From Lachnospiraceae bacterium (lineage in GTDB: Bacteria > Bacillota > Clostridia > Lachnospirales > Lachnospiraceae), in NCBI GenBank assembly GCA_022790855.1, contig JAAVYA010000021.1, forward strand, positions 62,001-126,000: 64,000 bases of DNA, in the 5' to 3' direction. A program made the translations under genes and the position numbers. Below the pieces are notes generated by a model that saw nothing but the letters and a program-made list of their open reading frames with translations, did not search any database and was not told the origin of the DNA. This document shows positions 24,909-34,233 of the stretch, one piece after another; position 1 is the stretch's first letter, and every line of letters begins with the position of its first letter.

Positions 24909-26705
24909 TTGAAGAAATTAGGGACTTATATCATGAAATACTGGTATGCATATTTCATTGGCATCGTCTGTATGATCACGGCGATTGTGCTGGATATGCT
25001 GTACCCGCTGATTACCCAGAGCATCATAGACGATGTGATCTTAAAAGGAAAGATGGAACTTTTGGCCGGCCTTCTTTTGGGAATCTTTATCATTGGCTTG
25101 GGCCGGGGACTGGGAGGTTATGTAAAAGAATATACCTTCGACTCCACCAGCGTTAAGATTGGGGCGGCGCTTCGTAAGGATTTGTTTTCCTATATCCAGG
25201 GGCTATCTATGGACTATTTTGACGATACCAATACGGGAGAGCTGATGGCCCGGATCAAAGACGATGTGGATTACATCTGGAATGCAGTGGGGTATGTGGG
25301 GATGCTGGCCATAGAAGTGGTGATCCATGTGATTATCGTGCTGTTTTGCATGTTCCGCTTGAACTGGAAGCTGGCGTTTATCCCTGCCCTGGTGATGGCG
25401 GTGATTGGCAGTATCGCAGTTTTTATGGAAAAAAAGCTGAACAGTATTTACGAAGAGATTAGTGAAGAAAATGCCAGGCTTACCACGATCGCAGAGGAAA
25501 ATCTGGCAGGGGTGCGGACCGTAAAAGCATTTGCCCGGGAGGACTTTGAGATTAAAAAGTTTTTGTCTCATAACAAACGATACTATGACTTAAATATGAA
25601 GCAATCTAAAGTGTTGGTTCGGTATTATCCGGTGTTTCAGTTTATGGGCAGGCTGCTTCCAGTGGCTATGGTGCTTTTAGGCGGCGGCATGGTAATCCGT
25701 GGAGAAATGACCTTGGGCGCCATGGTGGCTTTTGCAGAATACTGCAGGAATATCGTCTGGCCTATGGAAATGCTGGGCTGGCTCACCAATGATATGTCCA
25801 CGGCAGTTGCTTCTTATAAGAAGATTAAGAAAATTTACCGGGAGACAGCCGCCATACAGGAGCCGGAGCACCCGGTGGCTCTTGAGAAAGTAACTGGGGC
25901 CCTGAGCTTTGAACATGTGGATTTTCAGCGGGGAGACAAAAGCATCCTAAAAGATATTACTTTTGAATTAAAGCCTGGCCAGACGCTGGGAATTATGGGA
26001 GCTACCGGTTCCGGAAAGACCTCCATCGTCAATTTGCTTCTTCGCTTTTTTGATGTGGACGGTGGGGCGGTAAAGGTAGACGGCCAGGATGTCCGGAAGC
26101 TGTCCTTAAAACAGCTCCGAAGCAGTATTTCTATGGTAATGCAGGACGTATTTTTATTTTCCGATACCATCGAAGAGAATATTAAGATGGGCAGGCGCCG
26201 TACTCTGGACAGAGAAACTATGGAACAGGCGGCGCGTCTGTCGATGGCGGAGGATTTTATAGAAGAAATGAATGAAAAATACGACACGGTGATTGGGGAG
26301 CGGGGAGTAGGACTTTCCGGAGGGCAGAAGCAGCGGATCAGCATTGCCAGAGCCATTGCCAAGCATAACCCGATTTTGGTTCTGGACGATTCGACTTCTG
26401 CATTGGATATGGAAACGGAATCCCAGATACAGGAGTCCTTGGAAGCATTAAAAGGAACTACAAAAATCATTATTGCACATCGTATTTCAGCCGTACGGAG
26501 TGCAGATGAAATCTTGTTTTTGGAACATGGGCGGATCAAGGAGCGGGGAACCCATGAGACGCTGATGAAGCAAAAGGGATTGTATTATGATACTTATCAG
26601 GCTCAGTATGCGGCAGCCGATAGCGTTACTTTCCCAGAGAAAAAAGAGCTTAACGGGGCGGATTTGGAGACGTCCAAAGAAAAAGAGGTGATTGCATGGC
26701 AGTAA
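24909..26705 (+). CDS. ABC multidrug exporter half-transporter, first subunit (YheI/BmrC-like)
   Basis: 598 residues: a type IV exporter membrane domain (about 1-320, six segments) and an ATPase domain. The ATPase has Walker A GATGSGKT, ABC signature LSGGQKQR, and Walker B ILVLDDSTSALD. The residue after Walker B is Asp rather than the catalytic Glu (DDS instead of DES), marking this as the degenerate-site subunit of a heterodimer, like BmrC. Translation starts at TTG 24909 behind AAAGGGGGAAGAG. Its end overlaps the second subunit by 10 bases. Drugs or lipids are the likely substrates. Confidence 0.88.
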   Translation: MKKLGTYIMKYWYAYFIGIVCMITAIVLDMLYPLITQSIIDDVILKGKMELLAGLLLGIFIIGLGRGLGGYVKEYTFDSTSVKIGAALRKDLFSYIQGLSMDYFDDTNTGELMARIKDDVDYIWNAVGYVGMLAIEVVIHVIIVLFCMFRLNWKLAFIPALVMAVIGSIAVFMEKKLNSIYEEISEENARLTTIAEENLAGVRTVKAFAREDFEIKKFLSHNKRYYDLNMKQSKVLVRYYPVFQFMGRLLPVAMVLLGGGMVIRGEMTLGAMVAFAEYCRNIVWPMEMLGWLTNDMSTAVASYKKIKKIYRETAAIQEPEHPVALEKVTGALSFEHVDFQRGDKSILKDITFELKPGQTLGIMGATGSGKTSIVNLLLRFFDVDGGAVKVDGQDVRKLSLKQLRSSISMVMQDVFLFSDTIEENIKMGRRRTLDRETMEQAARLSMAEDFIEEMNEKYDTVIGERGVGLSGGQKQRISIARAIAKHNPILVLDDSTSALDMETESQIQESLEALKGTTKIIIAHRISAVRSADEILFLEHGRIKERGTHETLMKQKGLYYDTYQAQYAAADSVTFPEKKELNGADLETSKEKEVIAWQ

Positions 26706-28483
26706 ATTCTTACCGTGACGATGAGCACGTAGGAACCATGGGAAAACGCCAGACGTTGACGCGGCTGTTTTCCTACTTATTTCAATATAAAAAACAAGTG
26801 GCGGGAGTTTTGGCCTGTATGCTTATTGCAGTGGCAATTTCTTTGATCAATCCTTTGATTATAGAACATGCCATCGATGTGAATATTGCAGGCAGGGACA
26901 TGATGGGATTATACCGGCTGGCTGCTTTTGCACTGGTTTTGAATCTGATTTTTATTGTTTTAGTGAAGGTGCGGATGTATGTAATGGCAAAAGTGTCCAA
27001 TCAAATCCTTTTGGACATCCGACAGGAACTGTACGTTCATATCCAGACGCTGTCCTTTTCCTTTTTTGACAGCCGTCCCACCGGAAAGATCCTGGCCCGT
27101 ATCATCGGGGATGTGAATTCTTTAAAACATGTGCTGACAAATTCCGTTACAACCTTGATTCCTGATTTCATCACGATCTGCGGAGTGATTTGTATTATGT
27201 TGGTAAAAGACTGGAAGCTGGCGTTGGCGTCTTTGAGCAGCATTCCTTTGATGATGGTTGCAGTCTGGTTTATTCAAAAAGCCAGCCACAAGCGTTGGCA
27301 GATCTTTCGGAAAAAATCATCCAACCTGAACGCATATGTCCATGAGGATATTGCGGGGATGAGCGTAGTGCAGAGCTTTCGGGCGGAAGATGAGACCCAG
27401 GAGATTTTTAACGGTCTGGCAAAGGAACATCAGGAAGCTTTTCAGAAGGCGGTGCAGCTGTCGGATATGTTCGGGCCTACGGTGGATATCTGCTGGGGGC
27501 TGGGAGCCATGTTCTTGTATTGGGCGGGCATTCAGCTCATTGGTGCGGAATATGTATCCGTAGGTACGCTGGTGGTATTCGGAACTTACATCAGTATGTT
27601 TTGGAGTCCAGTAATGAACTTGAGCAATTTTTATAACCAGGTAGTGACCAACTTAACGGCGGCGGAACGGATTTTCGATATTCTGGATACGCAGCCGGAC
27701 ATTGTGGATGGGAGCCAGGTACAGGAACTTCCGGATATTCAGGGAACCGTGGAATTTTCTCATGTTTCCTTTACGTATGACGAAGGGACGCCAACAGAGA
27801 CCAAGGTGTTGGATGATGTGAGCTTTGTGATCCGGCCTGGGGAAACGATTGCGTTGGTAGGGCCTACCGGAGCCGGAAAGACGACCATAGTCAATCTCAT
27901 CAGCCGTTTTTACGATATCCAAAAAGGCCGGATTTTGATTGACGGATACGACATTCAGAAGATATCCATGGACAGCCTGCGGCGGCAGATGGGAGTGATG
28001 ACCCAGGATAATTTTATTTTCCAGGGAACAGTCCGGGAAAATATTGCTTATGGGAAGTTGGATGCCACGGAAGATGAGATCATAAGAGCTGCGAAGGCCG
28101 TGAATGCCCATGACTTCATAGAAAAATTGGAAAAAGGGTATGATACGGAATTAAAAGAGCGAGGAGCGGGTCTGTCTATTGGGCAGCGTCAGTTGATCGC
28201 ATTTGCCAGGACGATGGTAAGTATGCCGCGGATTTTGATTTTGGATGAAGCCACATCCAGTATTGATACCCATACGGAGCTTTTGGTGCAGCAGGGGATT
28301 GAAGCGCTTTTGGCCGGAAGGACCAGCTTTGTGATCGCCCATCGGTTGTCTACCATACAGAAAGCGGATCGGATTTTTGTAATTGGCCAGGGAGGTATCC
28401 TAGAACAGGGAAGCCCGGCGGAACTGATGGAGAAGCGGGGACATTATTATGAACTGTATATGGCGCAGTTTAAGAATATTTGA
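26696..28483 (+). CDS. ABC multidrug exporter half-transporter, second subunit (YheH/BmrD-like)
   Basis: 595 residues with the same membrane-ATPase layout as its partner. Walker A is GPTGAGKT, the signature is LSIGQRQL (LSGGQ variant with Ile for the first Gly), and Walker B is ILILDEATSSID with a proper catalytic Glu. One subunit with a good catalytic Glu and a variant signature, and one with the converse, is what asymmetric heterodimeric exporters show. The start overlaps the upstream gene, so the pair is translationally coupled. A strong terminator follows at 28506. Confidence 0.9.
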   Translation: MAVNSYRDDEHVGTMGKRQTLTRLFSYLFQYKKQVAGVLACMLIAVAISLINPLIIEHAIDVNIAGRDMMGLYRLAAFALVLNLIFIVLVKVRMYVMAKVSNQILLDIRQELYVHIQTLSFSFFDSRPTGKILARIIGDVNSLKHVLTNSVTTLIPDFITICGVICIMLVKDWKLALASLSSIPLMMVAVWFIQKASHKRWQIFRKKSSNLNAYVHEDIAGMSVVQSFRAEDETQEIFNGLAKEHQEAFQKAVQLSDMFGPTVDICWGLGAMFLYWAGIQLIGAEYVSVGTLVVFGTYISMFWSPVMNLSNFYNQVVTNLTAAERIFDILDTQPDIVDGSQVQELPDIQGTVEFSHVSFTYDEGTPTETKVLDDVSFVIRPGETIALVGPTGAGKTTIVNLISRFYDIQKGRILIDGYDIQKISMDSLRRQMGVMTQDNFIFQGTVRENIAYGKLDATEDEIIRAAKAVNAHDFIEKLEKGYDTELKERGAGLSIGQRQLIAFARTMVSMPRILILDEATSSIDTHTELLVQQGIEALLAGRTSFVIAHRLSTIQKADRIFVIGQGGILEQGSPAELMEKRGHYYELYMAQFKNI

Positions 28484-28505
28484 TAGAAGGAAATTTAGCT
28501 TCCAG

Positions 28506-28540
28506 CAGCAGTTTGGAGAAGTTCAAACTGCTGTTTTTTT
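28506..28540 (+). terminator. terminator of the exporter operon
   Basis: CAGCAGTTTG (28506-28515) pairs perfectly with CAAACTGCTG (28524-28533), followed by seven T. Confidence 0.92.
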
Positions 28541-28675
28541 GGAAAAAATTCTGGATTTTTAGAGGATAATGCTTGTGCTAAAAGGGAAAAATAGTTAGAA
28601 TTAATGAAAATGTGTTTTCTGGAAAAGAGAGGTAGTCGTGGAAGGAAAAGCCAAAAGAAAGAGGAGTTTAAAGGG

Positions 28676-29645
28676 ATGGGTGCGGTGAATAGATCAGATG
28701 GTATCAAGACAGCAGGTATACAGCCGTATAAAACAGATGTTGGCTTTCGTACATTGGTGGAAAGTGTCAATGAGAACCTCTATATTATACCAAAATACCA
28801 GAGAAAATATCGTTGGAGTAAAAAGCAAGTTGTATCATTGGTAGAATCATTGATTTACGGTTTGCCGATTCCGCCAATCTATACAAGTAGAAATGAAGAG
28901 AATCAATTAGAAATTTTAGACGGACAGCAACGGGTAATGAGCTTGTTTTTTTACTACATTGGTTATTACTTAAAGAATCGAAAGAACAGTTATATTAATT
29001 TTTCGGAATTAGTAGTAGAAAAGAAGTCTTTTAAAGAAGCATTGCTGGAGCAGTTTGAATTGGAGAAGCTTCATATAAGCTTGGCGGGAAGCGATGGAAA
29101 ATTGATTGATGTAGATTATGACAGCCTTACGATTGAGATGAAGCGGAGGATTGATTATACATCTATTACGGTAATAGAAATCAAAATAGATGAGGAACAA
29201 AGAAGACGCGAAAGAGAATGATATGGAGGCATTGCTCCGGCTTTGTGCTATGAAACATTTTGTAAAACTGAAACAAAGTGTATCTGGATATCAGTTTACA
29301 ATAGAGGGATATCAGAGTTCTTATGAGAAATTACTGGATCAATTTTCAGAGGAATCAATGTCTTTTACCAATAGTCGTATAGAAGAATATAAAGAAAGTT
29401 TAACCGCCTTTTTAGAGTTATTTCAAATATCAAATAAACAGTCGTCAAAGGTGGCATTGCTGGAAAGTTTTTATGTTGTATTTGAAAAAGTGGGAATTAG
29501 AAAACCTATTACAGTAAAAACATATAATTGTATTTTAAATAATGAAACATATAAGGCAAATGTGCGGCAAGGTACCGTAAAATTAAAAAGTATGAATGAA
29601 AGGTGGAAAACGGTCTATGAAATTTGGTCTGGAGCAGATCATTGA
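28676..29645 (+). pseudogene. DUF262 (ParB/GmrSD-like) protein gene with internal deletion
   Basis: The first frame (from ATG 28676, with GAGGAG upstream) contains YIIPKYQRKYRWSKKQVVSLVESLI and QLEILDGQQRVMSL, the DUF262 nuclease-like motifs of defence proteins such as GmrS, up to TSITVIEIKI and a TGA at 29219. A second frame from about 29200 resumes with DMEALLRLCAMKHFVKLKQS. The segment that should link them (the FxxLNxGGxxLxxxELRN region) is missing, and the phase changes. The gene has lost roughly 60-80 central residues and is probably dead. Confidence 0.72.
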
Positions 29646-30175
29646 TGTGGTCGAGCGATTAACGGAAGGAAGTCTTCCGCATACAGATACAGTGGTAATT
29701 GATTAAACAATATGAAAATGGAAGCAGCTGTACGATGAAAGAGAGAAAGCAATGTAAGATTCCGTGTAAAGCATTGAGAAGTTTGCAAAAACAGTATAAT
29801 GAATTACCAGAGGGGCAGTTTATATTACAGCCAATGGGAGTATGCGGAGCCGAGACAAACAGCAGATTGGCATTACAGTATGACGTATTGAAGATGGAAT
29901 TTCAGCCGGCAAATGAGAAATATACATACTCCCAAAAGGAAAAAGCGTTTATAGAGACGCACATAAAAAGATTTCGGTTGAATGATCCCAAGTATAGAAC
30001 ACGTCAGTTATGTGATTTTATCAAATCCGTGATTGATAATCAAGGCAAACTTCCACAATATGAGTATAATAACTGGATTGTAGAACAATTTCGTGACAGC
30101 ATCTCAAGCAAATCCCAAGAAGATATCCTGAAAATATGCAAGAGTATCTACTGCATTGTATTTCCCAAAATATAG
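29617..30175 (+). pseudogene. decayed downstream partner of the DUF262 gene, unidentified
   Basis: ATG 29617 (AAAGGTGG upstream) opens a frame of 29 codons, MKFGLEQIIDVVERLTEGS onward, which stops at TAA 29704. A further frame from 29699 to 30175 carries about 150 protein-like residues (YSQKEKAFIETHIKRFRLND; EQFRDSISSKSQEDILKICK). The first piece could be the beginning of an ATPase-type partner just before its P-loop, the second its far end, joined by a deletion. I do not recognise a family and no start suits the second piece. Confidence 0.35.
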
Positions 30176-30199
30176 TTGTTCATAAAGTATATGAGCCCA

Positions 30200-30541
30200 C
30201 TAAAAAGTTGGATACCCCGATTCCATCTGCTGCAGCAAGTCATTGCAGTATTCCAGATACCCTTCCAACCCGCCGAACTGTGCCAGCATATAGACAAAAG
30301 AAACCGCTAACACAAGCGCCCCGAGAATTACGCCTGCAATTCCAAGGGCCAGGCCGATTTTAGATTTGCCGGGCAGGGTCATTTCGCCGCCCTTAGAAAG
30401 CAGCGCAAATATAACGGCCAGGGAACCGCAGATAATACTGGTATAAATGCAGCAGCCCGTAGCCAGGCCAATGATACCTAGAACAAGAGAAGCGGTGGCA
30501 AACCCTTGCGCATGTCTCGTTTGATATATGGAATCGTTCAT
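30200..30541 (-). CDS. small DUF4190-like membrane protein
   Basis: 113 residues. Two glycine-rich membrane segments (LVLGIIGLATGCCIYTSIIC and IGLALGIAGVILGALVLAVS) flank a polar loop with a PGKSK motif, the DUF4190 pattern. ATG 30541 follows AGCGGAGG; an upstream frame to 30616 is not needed. No function is known. It is transcribed towards the DUF262 relics and diverges from tex. Confidence 0.7.
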   Translation of the reverse strand: MNDSIYQTRHAQGFATASLVLGIIGLATGCCIYTSIICGSLAVIFALLSKGGEMTLPGKSKIGLALGIAGVILGALVLAVSFVYMLAQFGGLEGYLEYCNDLLQQMESGYPTF

Positions 30542-30820
30542 TGCAAAACCTCCGCTGAAATTCACAGACTCATCAAAAACTGTTTCTATTTTAGCATGGG
30601 GGCGGTTTTCCTGCAAGAGCTAAGTTTGTGTAATAGGGCGGTTTGTCCGAACTGTGTTAAAAGTTTATGGTGTTTGATATTAGTAAATGCTAATAACTAT
30701 TTTATTTCTTGCCCAGATGGTATATAATAAAAACATCTTTTTAAAATTTCCTATGAAATGTATCATATTTGTTTTCTCTATTTATATTAGGTAAAAAAGA
30801 AAAAGGAGTCCGAAAAATCT

Positions 30821-32962
30821 ATGGATATCATTGCAAAATTAGCAGAAGAATTAGGAATACGAAAGGGACAGGCCGAGGCTGCGGTGAAATTGATTGACGA
30901 AGGAAATACGATCCCTTTCATTTCCAGATACCGCAAAGAAGCTACCGGTTCCCTGAACGATGAAGTACTGCGGAGCCTATACGAACGATTAAACTATTTG
31001 AGGAATCTGGAAGAAAAAAAGCAGCAGGTACTTTCCTCAATTGAAGAGCAGGGAAAGCTGACCAAAGAGCTTAGGACCCAGATTTTAGCGGCGGAGACTT
31101 TGGTAGCTGTGGAGGATCTGTACCGTCCCTATCGTCCCAAACGAAGAACCAGGGCAACCATTGCCAAGGAAAAAGGGCTGGAACCTCTGGCTAATTTGAT
31201 TTTACTCCAGATGGTGAACCGTCCCTTAGAGCAGGAGGCGGAAGCATTTTTGAATCCGGAGAAAGAAGTACATACCCCCGAAGACGCCATTGCGGGAGCT
31301 ATGGATATCTTGGCCGAGAGTATTTCCGATGAAGCAGAATACCGGAAATATATCCGGGAAGCAACGGTTCGGGCCGGAAAAATCATTTCCGCTGCCAAAG
31401 ATCCCAAAGCGGAGTCCGTGTATGAGATGTATTATGAATTTGAGGAGGGCATTGCCAAGCTGGCTGGCCACCGGATTTTGGCGCTGAACCGGGGAGAAGC
31501 AGAAAAAGTGCTGACGGTTAAGATCGAAGCCCCCACAGAACAAATTTTGCAGTATCTGGAAAAACAAGTGCTTATCAAGGATAATCCCTACACGACTCCC
31601 GTCTGGAAGGAAATCATAGAGGATAGTTACAAACGTCTCATTGCTCCAGCCATTGAGCGGGAGATTCGAAGCAGCTTAACTGAGCGAGCGGAAGACGGAG
31701 CCATCAAAGTATTCGGGAAAAATTTGGAACAGCTTCTGATGCAGCCGCCCATTGCGGGGCGGGTGGTATTGGGATGGGACCCGGCGTTTCGCACCGGATG
31801 TAAATTGGCGGTGGTGGATTCCACAGGGAAAGTACTGGACACCACGGTAATTTATCCCACCGCGCCTCAGAACAAGGTGGAAGAATCCAAGGCCGTATTA
31901 AAAAAGCTGATTCAAAAATACGATATTTCCCTGATTTCCGTGGGCAACGGGACGGCTTCCCGGGAGTCGGAAATGATTATCGTAGATTTGCTGAAGGAAA
32001 TTCCAAAGCCCATCCAGTATGTAATCGTCAATGAAGCCGGGGCGTCCGTTTATTCCGCCAGCAAATTGGCCACGGAAGAATTTCCAAACTTTGATGTAGG
32101 ACAGCGAAGCGCGGCTTCCATTGCAAGACGGCTGCAGGACCCTTTGGCGGAATTGGTTAAAATTGACCCCAAGTCCATTGGAGTCGGCCAGTACCAGCAT
32201 GATATGAATCAGAAGAAATTAAGTGAAGCCTTAGGAGGCGTGGTGGAAGACTGCGTGAATAAAGTCGGGGTGGATTTGAACACCGCTTCCGCTTCCCTGC
32301 TGGAATATATCTCCGGCATCAGTAAAGTAATTGCCAAAAATATCGTGGCTTACCGGGAAGAGAACGGCCGTTTTCTGACCCGGGCCCAGCTTTTGAAAGT
32401 GGGAAAACTGGGGCCGAAAGCCTATGAGCAATGCGCCGGATTTATGCGCATTACTGACGGAAAAAATCCCTTAGACGCCACCAGCGTACATCCGGAAAGC
32501 TATGAGGCCACAAAAAAGCTGCTGGAACGGTTGGGTTATGCTCCGGAGGACATCAGAAGCGGGGGATTAAAAGGCATTTCCAAGAAAATCGGAAACTGTA
32601 AAAAGCTGGCGGATGAGCTTCAAGTGGGGGAAATCACCCTTCAAGATATTGTGAAAGAACTGGAGAAGCCTGCCAGAGATCCAAGAGATGAGATGCCCAG
32701 GCCGATTCTGCGCACCGACGTGTTGGAGATGAAAGACTTAACTCCCGGCATGATTTTAAAGGGGACCGTTCGGAATGTGATTGACTTTGGCGCTTTTGTG
32801 GATATTGGCGTCCATCAGGACGGCCTTGTGCATATTTCCCAGATTTGCCAGCGTTTTATTAAGCATCCATTGGAAGCCGTCAGCGTAGGTGATGTGGTGG
32901 AAGTAAAAGTAATGAGCGTGGATCTCCAGAAAAAAAGGATTCAGTTGACCATGAAGCTGTAA
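30821..32962 (+). CDS. tex: Tex-family RNA-binding transcription accessory protein
   Basis: 713 residues. The N-terminal helical region (about 1-320) carries YRKEATGSLNDE and DLYRPYRPKRRTRA. The YqgF-like domain (about 325-450) has GWDPAFRTGCKLAVVD. Helix-hairpin-helix repeats (about 490-560) include LLEYISGISKVIAKNIV. An S1 domain sits at the end (about 640-710, GTVRNVIDFGAFVDIGVHQDGLVHIS). All Tex modules are present in order. GGAG lies 10 bases before the ATG, and a possible -10 TATAAT is at 30722. Confidence 0.95.
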   Translation: MDIIAKLAEELGIRKGQAEAAVKLIDEGNTIPFISRYRKEATGSLNDEVLRSLYERLNYLRNLEEKKQQVLSSIEEQGKLTKELRTQILAAETLVAVEDLYRPYRPKRRTRATIAKEKGLEPLANLILLQMVNRPLEQEAEAFLNPEKEVHTPEDAIAGAMDILAESISDEAEYRKYIREATVRAGKIISAAKDPKAESVYEMYYEFEEGIAKLAGHRILALNRGEAEKVLTVKIEAPTEQILQYLEKQVLIKDNPYTTPVWKEIIEDSYKRLIAPAIEREIRSSLTERAEDGAIKVFGKNLEQLLMQPPIAGRVVLGWDPAFRTGCKLAVVDSTGKVLDTTVIYPTAPQNKVEESKAVLKKLIQKYDISLISVGNGTASRESEMIIVDLLKEIPKPIQYVIVNEAGASVYSASKLATEEFPNFDVGQRSAASIARRLQDPLAELVKIDPKSIGVGQYQHDMNQKKLSEALGGVVEDCVNKVGVDLNTASASLLEYISGISKVIAKNIVAYREENGRFLTRAQLLKVGKLGPKAYEQCAGFMRITDGKNPLDATSVHPESYEATKKLLERLGYAPEDIRSGGLKGISKKIGNCKKLADELQVGEITLQDIVKELEKPARDPRDEMPRPILRTDVLEMKDLTPGMILKGTVRNVIDFGAFVDIGVHQDGLVHISQICQRFIKHPLEAVSVGDVVEVKVMSVDLQKKRIQLTMKL

Positions 32963-32973
32963 AAAATGCTTTC

Positions 32974-33020
32974 AAAGAGACTGCTGCAAAATGCTAACAG
33001 TATTTTGCAGGAGCCTCTTT
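32974..33020. terminator. terminator between tex and the DtxR-type gene
   Basis: A long stem of about 17 pairs with two mismatches: AAAGAG..CTGCAAAAT against ATTTTGCAG..CTCTTT, with a 9-base loop. It fits both converging genes. Confidence 0.75.
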
Positions 33021-33025
33021 CTGCG

Positions 33026-33397
33026 TTAGGAACTTTTCAGAACATGCCGCTTCATGGCGTCAAAACTCTGTTGGCTGATCACATGTTCCATTTTGCAGGC
33101 GTCTTCGGCCGCCGTTTTCTCATCTACCCCAAGGCTTACCAGCCATGAGGTTAGCAGCTCATGGCGTTCCAGTATCATGTTCGCAATGGCTCCGCCTTCT
33201 TCTGTAAGAGTAATAAATCCGGATTTGTTTACCAGAATATAATTTCGTTCCCGCAGGTTCTTCATGGCAACGCTGACGCTGGATTTCTTAAAACCCAACT
33301 CTTCCGAAATATCCACGGCCCGGACAACCGGGAGCTTTTTGCTTAATATTAAAATGGTCTCTAAATAATTTTCAGCAGATTCATTGATATGTGTCAA
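33026..33397 (-). CDS. DtxR/MntR-family metal-dependent repressor
   Basis: 123 residues. A winged HTH (about 8-65: NYLETILILSKKLPVVRAVDISEELGFKKSSVSVAMKNL) is followed by the dimerisation/metal-binding region with ERHELLTSWLVSLGVDE and DACKMEHVISQQ, whose Glu, His and Cys/Glu ligands are in place. There is no SH3-like third domain, so it is of the short MntR type. It is divergent from the feo operon and 218 bases from its first start, so it may control feo together with Fur. Confidence 0.88.
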   Translation of the reverse strand: MTHINESAENYLETILILSKKLPVVRAVDISEELGFKKSSVSVAMKNLRERNYILVNKSGFITLTEEGGAIANMILERHELLTSWLVSLGVDEKTAAEDACKMEHVISQQSFDAMKRHVLKSS

Positions 33398-33540
33398 TTT
33401 TCATTCTCCTTATCATCTACAGACTCTGAACAAGCAGGAATAAACCGCTTTCTCAAGCAGAACTGCAAGGAATCTTATATTCGCATTTTATCATAAGCAT
33501 CTGGAATTATCAATGTAAGGAAAGAAGAAAGAAAAAGTTA

Positions 33541-33598
33541 TTGACAAAAAACAGAAGTAAGTATATACTAACTATAAAGTGAATGAAAATCATTTTCA
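33541..33598 (+). promoter_or_regulatory. feo promoter and Fur box
   Basis: TTGACA (33541-33546), 17 bases, then TATACT (33564-33569). Just downstream, at 33584-33598, is TGAAAAT-C-ATTTTCA, a perfect 7-1-7 dyad of the Fur-box type, placed to block elongation or initiation. The feoA ribosome-binding site AAGGAGG follows at once. Confidence 0.85.
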
Positions 33599-33615
33599 AT
33601 AAGGAGGCTGAGTAT

Positions 33616-33825
33616 ATGCCATTATCCATGGTGCGTCCAGGGGAAGCTAATACGATTAAGAAAGTAGGAGGAAAAGAGGAAACGCGGCGTTTTTTGGAAA
33701 AGCTTGGTTTTGTAGATGGCGGGACAGTTACCGTCGTATCTGAAATCGGCGGTAATATGATTGTAAATGTAAAAGATTCCAGAGTGGCTATCGGAAGAGA
33801 GATGGCCAATAAGATTATAGTGTAA
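33616..33825 (+). CDS. feoA: FeoA-domain protein, first copy
   Basis: A 69-residue SH3-like FeoA protein that assists the ferrous-iron transporter FeoB. Typical parts are SMVRPGEANTIKKVGG, RRFLEKLGFVDGGTVTVVSE and NMIVNVKDSRVAIGREMANKI. ATG 33616 is chosen for AAGGAGG upstream; the longer frame from 33583 runs through the Fur box. It starts the feo operon. Confidence 0.92.
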   Translation: MPLSMVRPGEANTIKKVGGKEETRRFLEKLGFVDGGTVTVVSEIGGNMIVNVKDSRVAIGREMANKIIV

Positions 33826-33909
33826 CTTTGGAACAGAGGGATGTGCGATCATGCCCCTGCAAACGGAGGGCGGCAGTCAGAAATAGAAGAGATGGAAAGA
33901 GGAGGGCAT

Positions 33910-34137
33910 ATGAAGACATTGAAAGAAACAGCTTGCGGACAGACTGTAACGGTGAAAAAACTGTTCGGAGAAGGGGCGGTCAAAAGGAGAATTATGGATA
34001 TGGGGATTACGAAAGGAGTAACGATATATGTGAAAAAGGTGGCTCCCCTGGGAGACCCTATCGAGTTGACGGTACGTGGGTATGAGCTTTCCCTGCGGAA
34101 AGCAGATGCAGAGCTTATTGAAGTGAGTGAAACATGA
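33910..34137 (+). CDS. feoA: FeoA-domain protein, second copy
   Basis: 75 residues, FeoA-type: LKETACGQTVTVKKLFGEGAVKRRIMDMGITKG...GDPIELTVRGYELSLRKADAELI. The start at 33910 has GAGGAGG 6 bases upstream. It differs clearly from the first copy, so the two are not a recent duplication. Two FeoA proteins before FeoB are common in clostridia. Confidence 0.92.
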   Translation: MKTLKETACGQTVTVKKLFGEGAVKRRIMDMGITKGVTIYVKKVAPLGDPIELTVRGYELSLRKADAELIEVSET

Positions 34138-34233
34138 AGAAATATTTTTTTGTATAGTGGTTAGCTTTAACTAATAAAATATAGTCTTTGGTAACATGAG
34201 ATTATGAGATAAATTAGAAAAAGGAGTGGAAAT

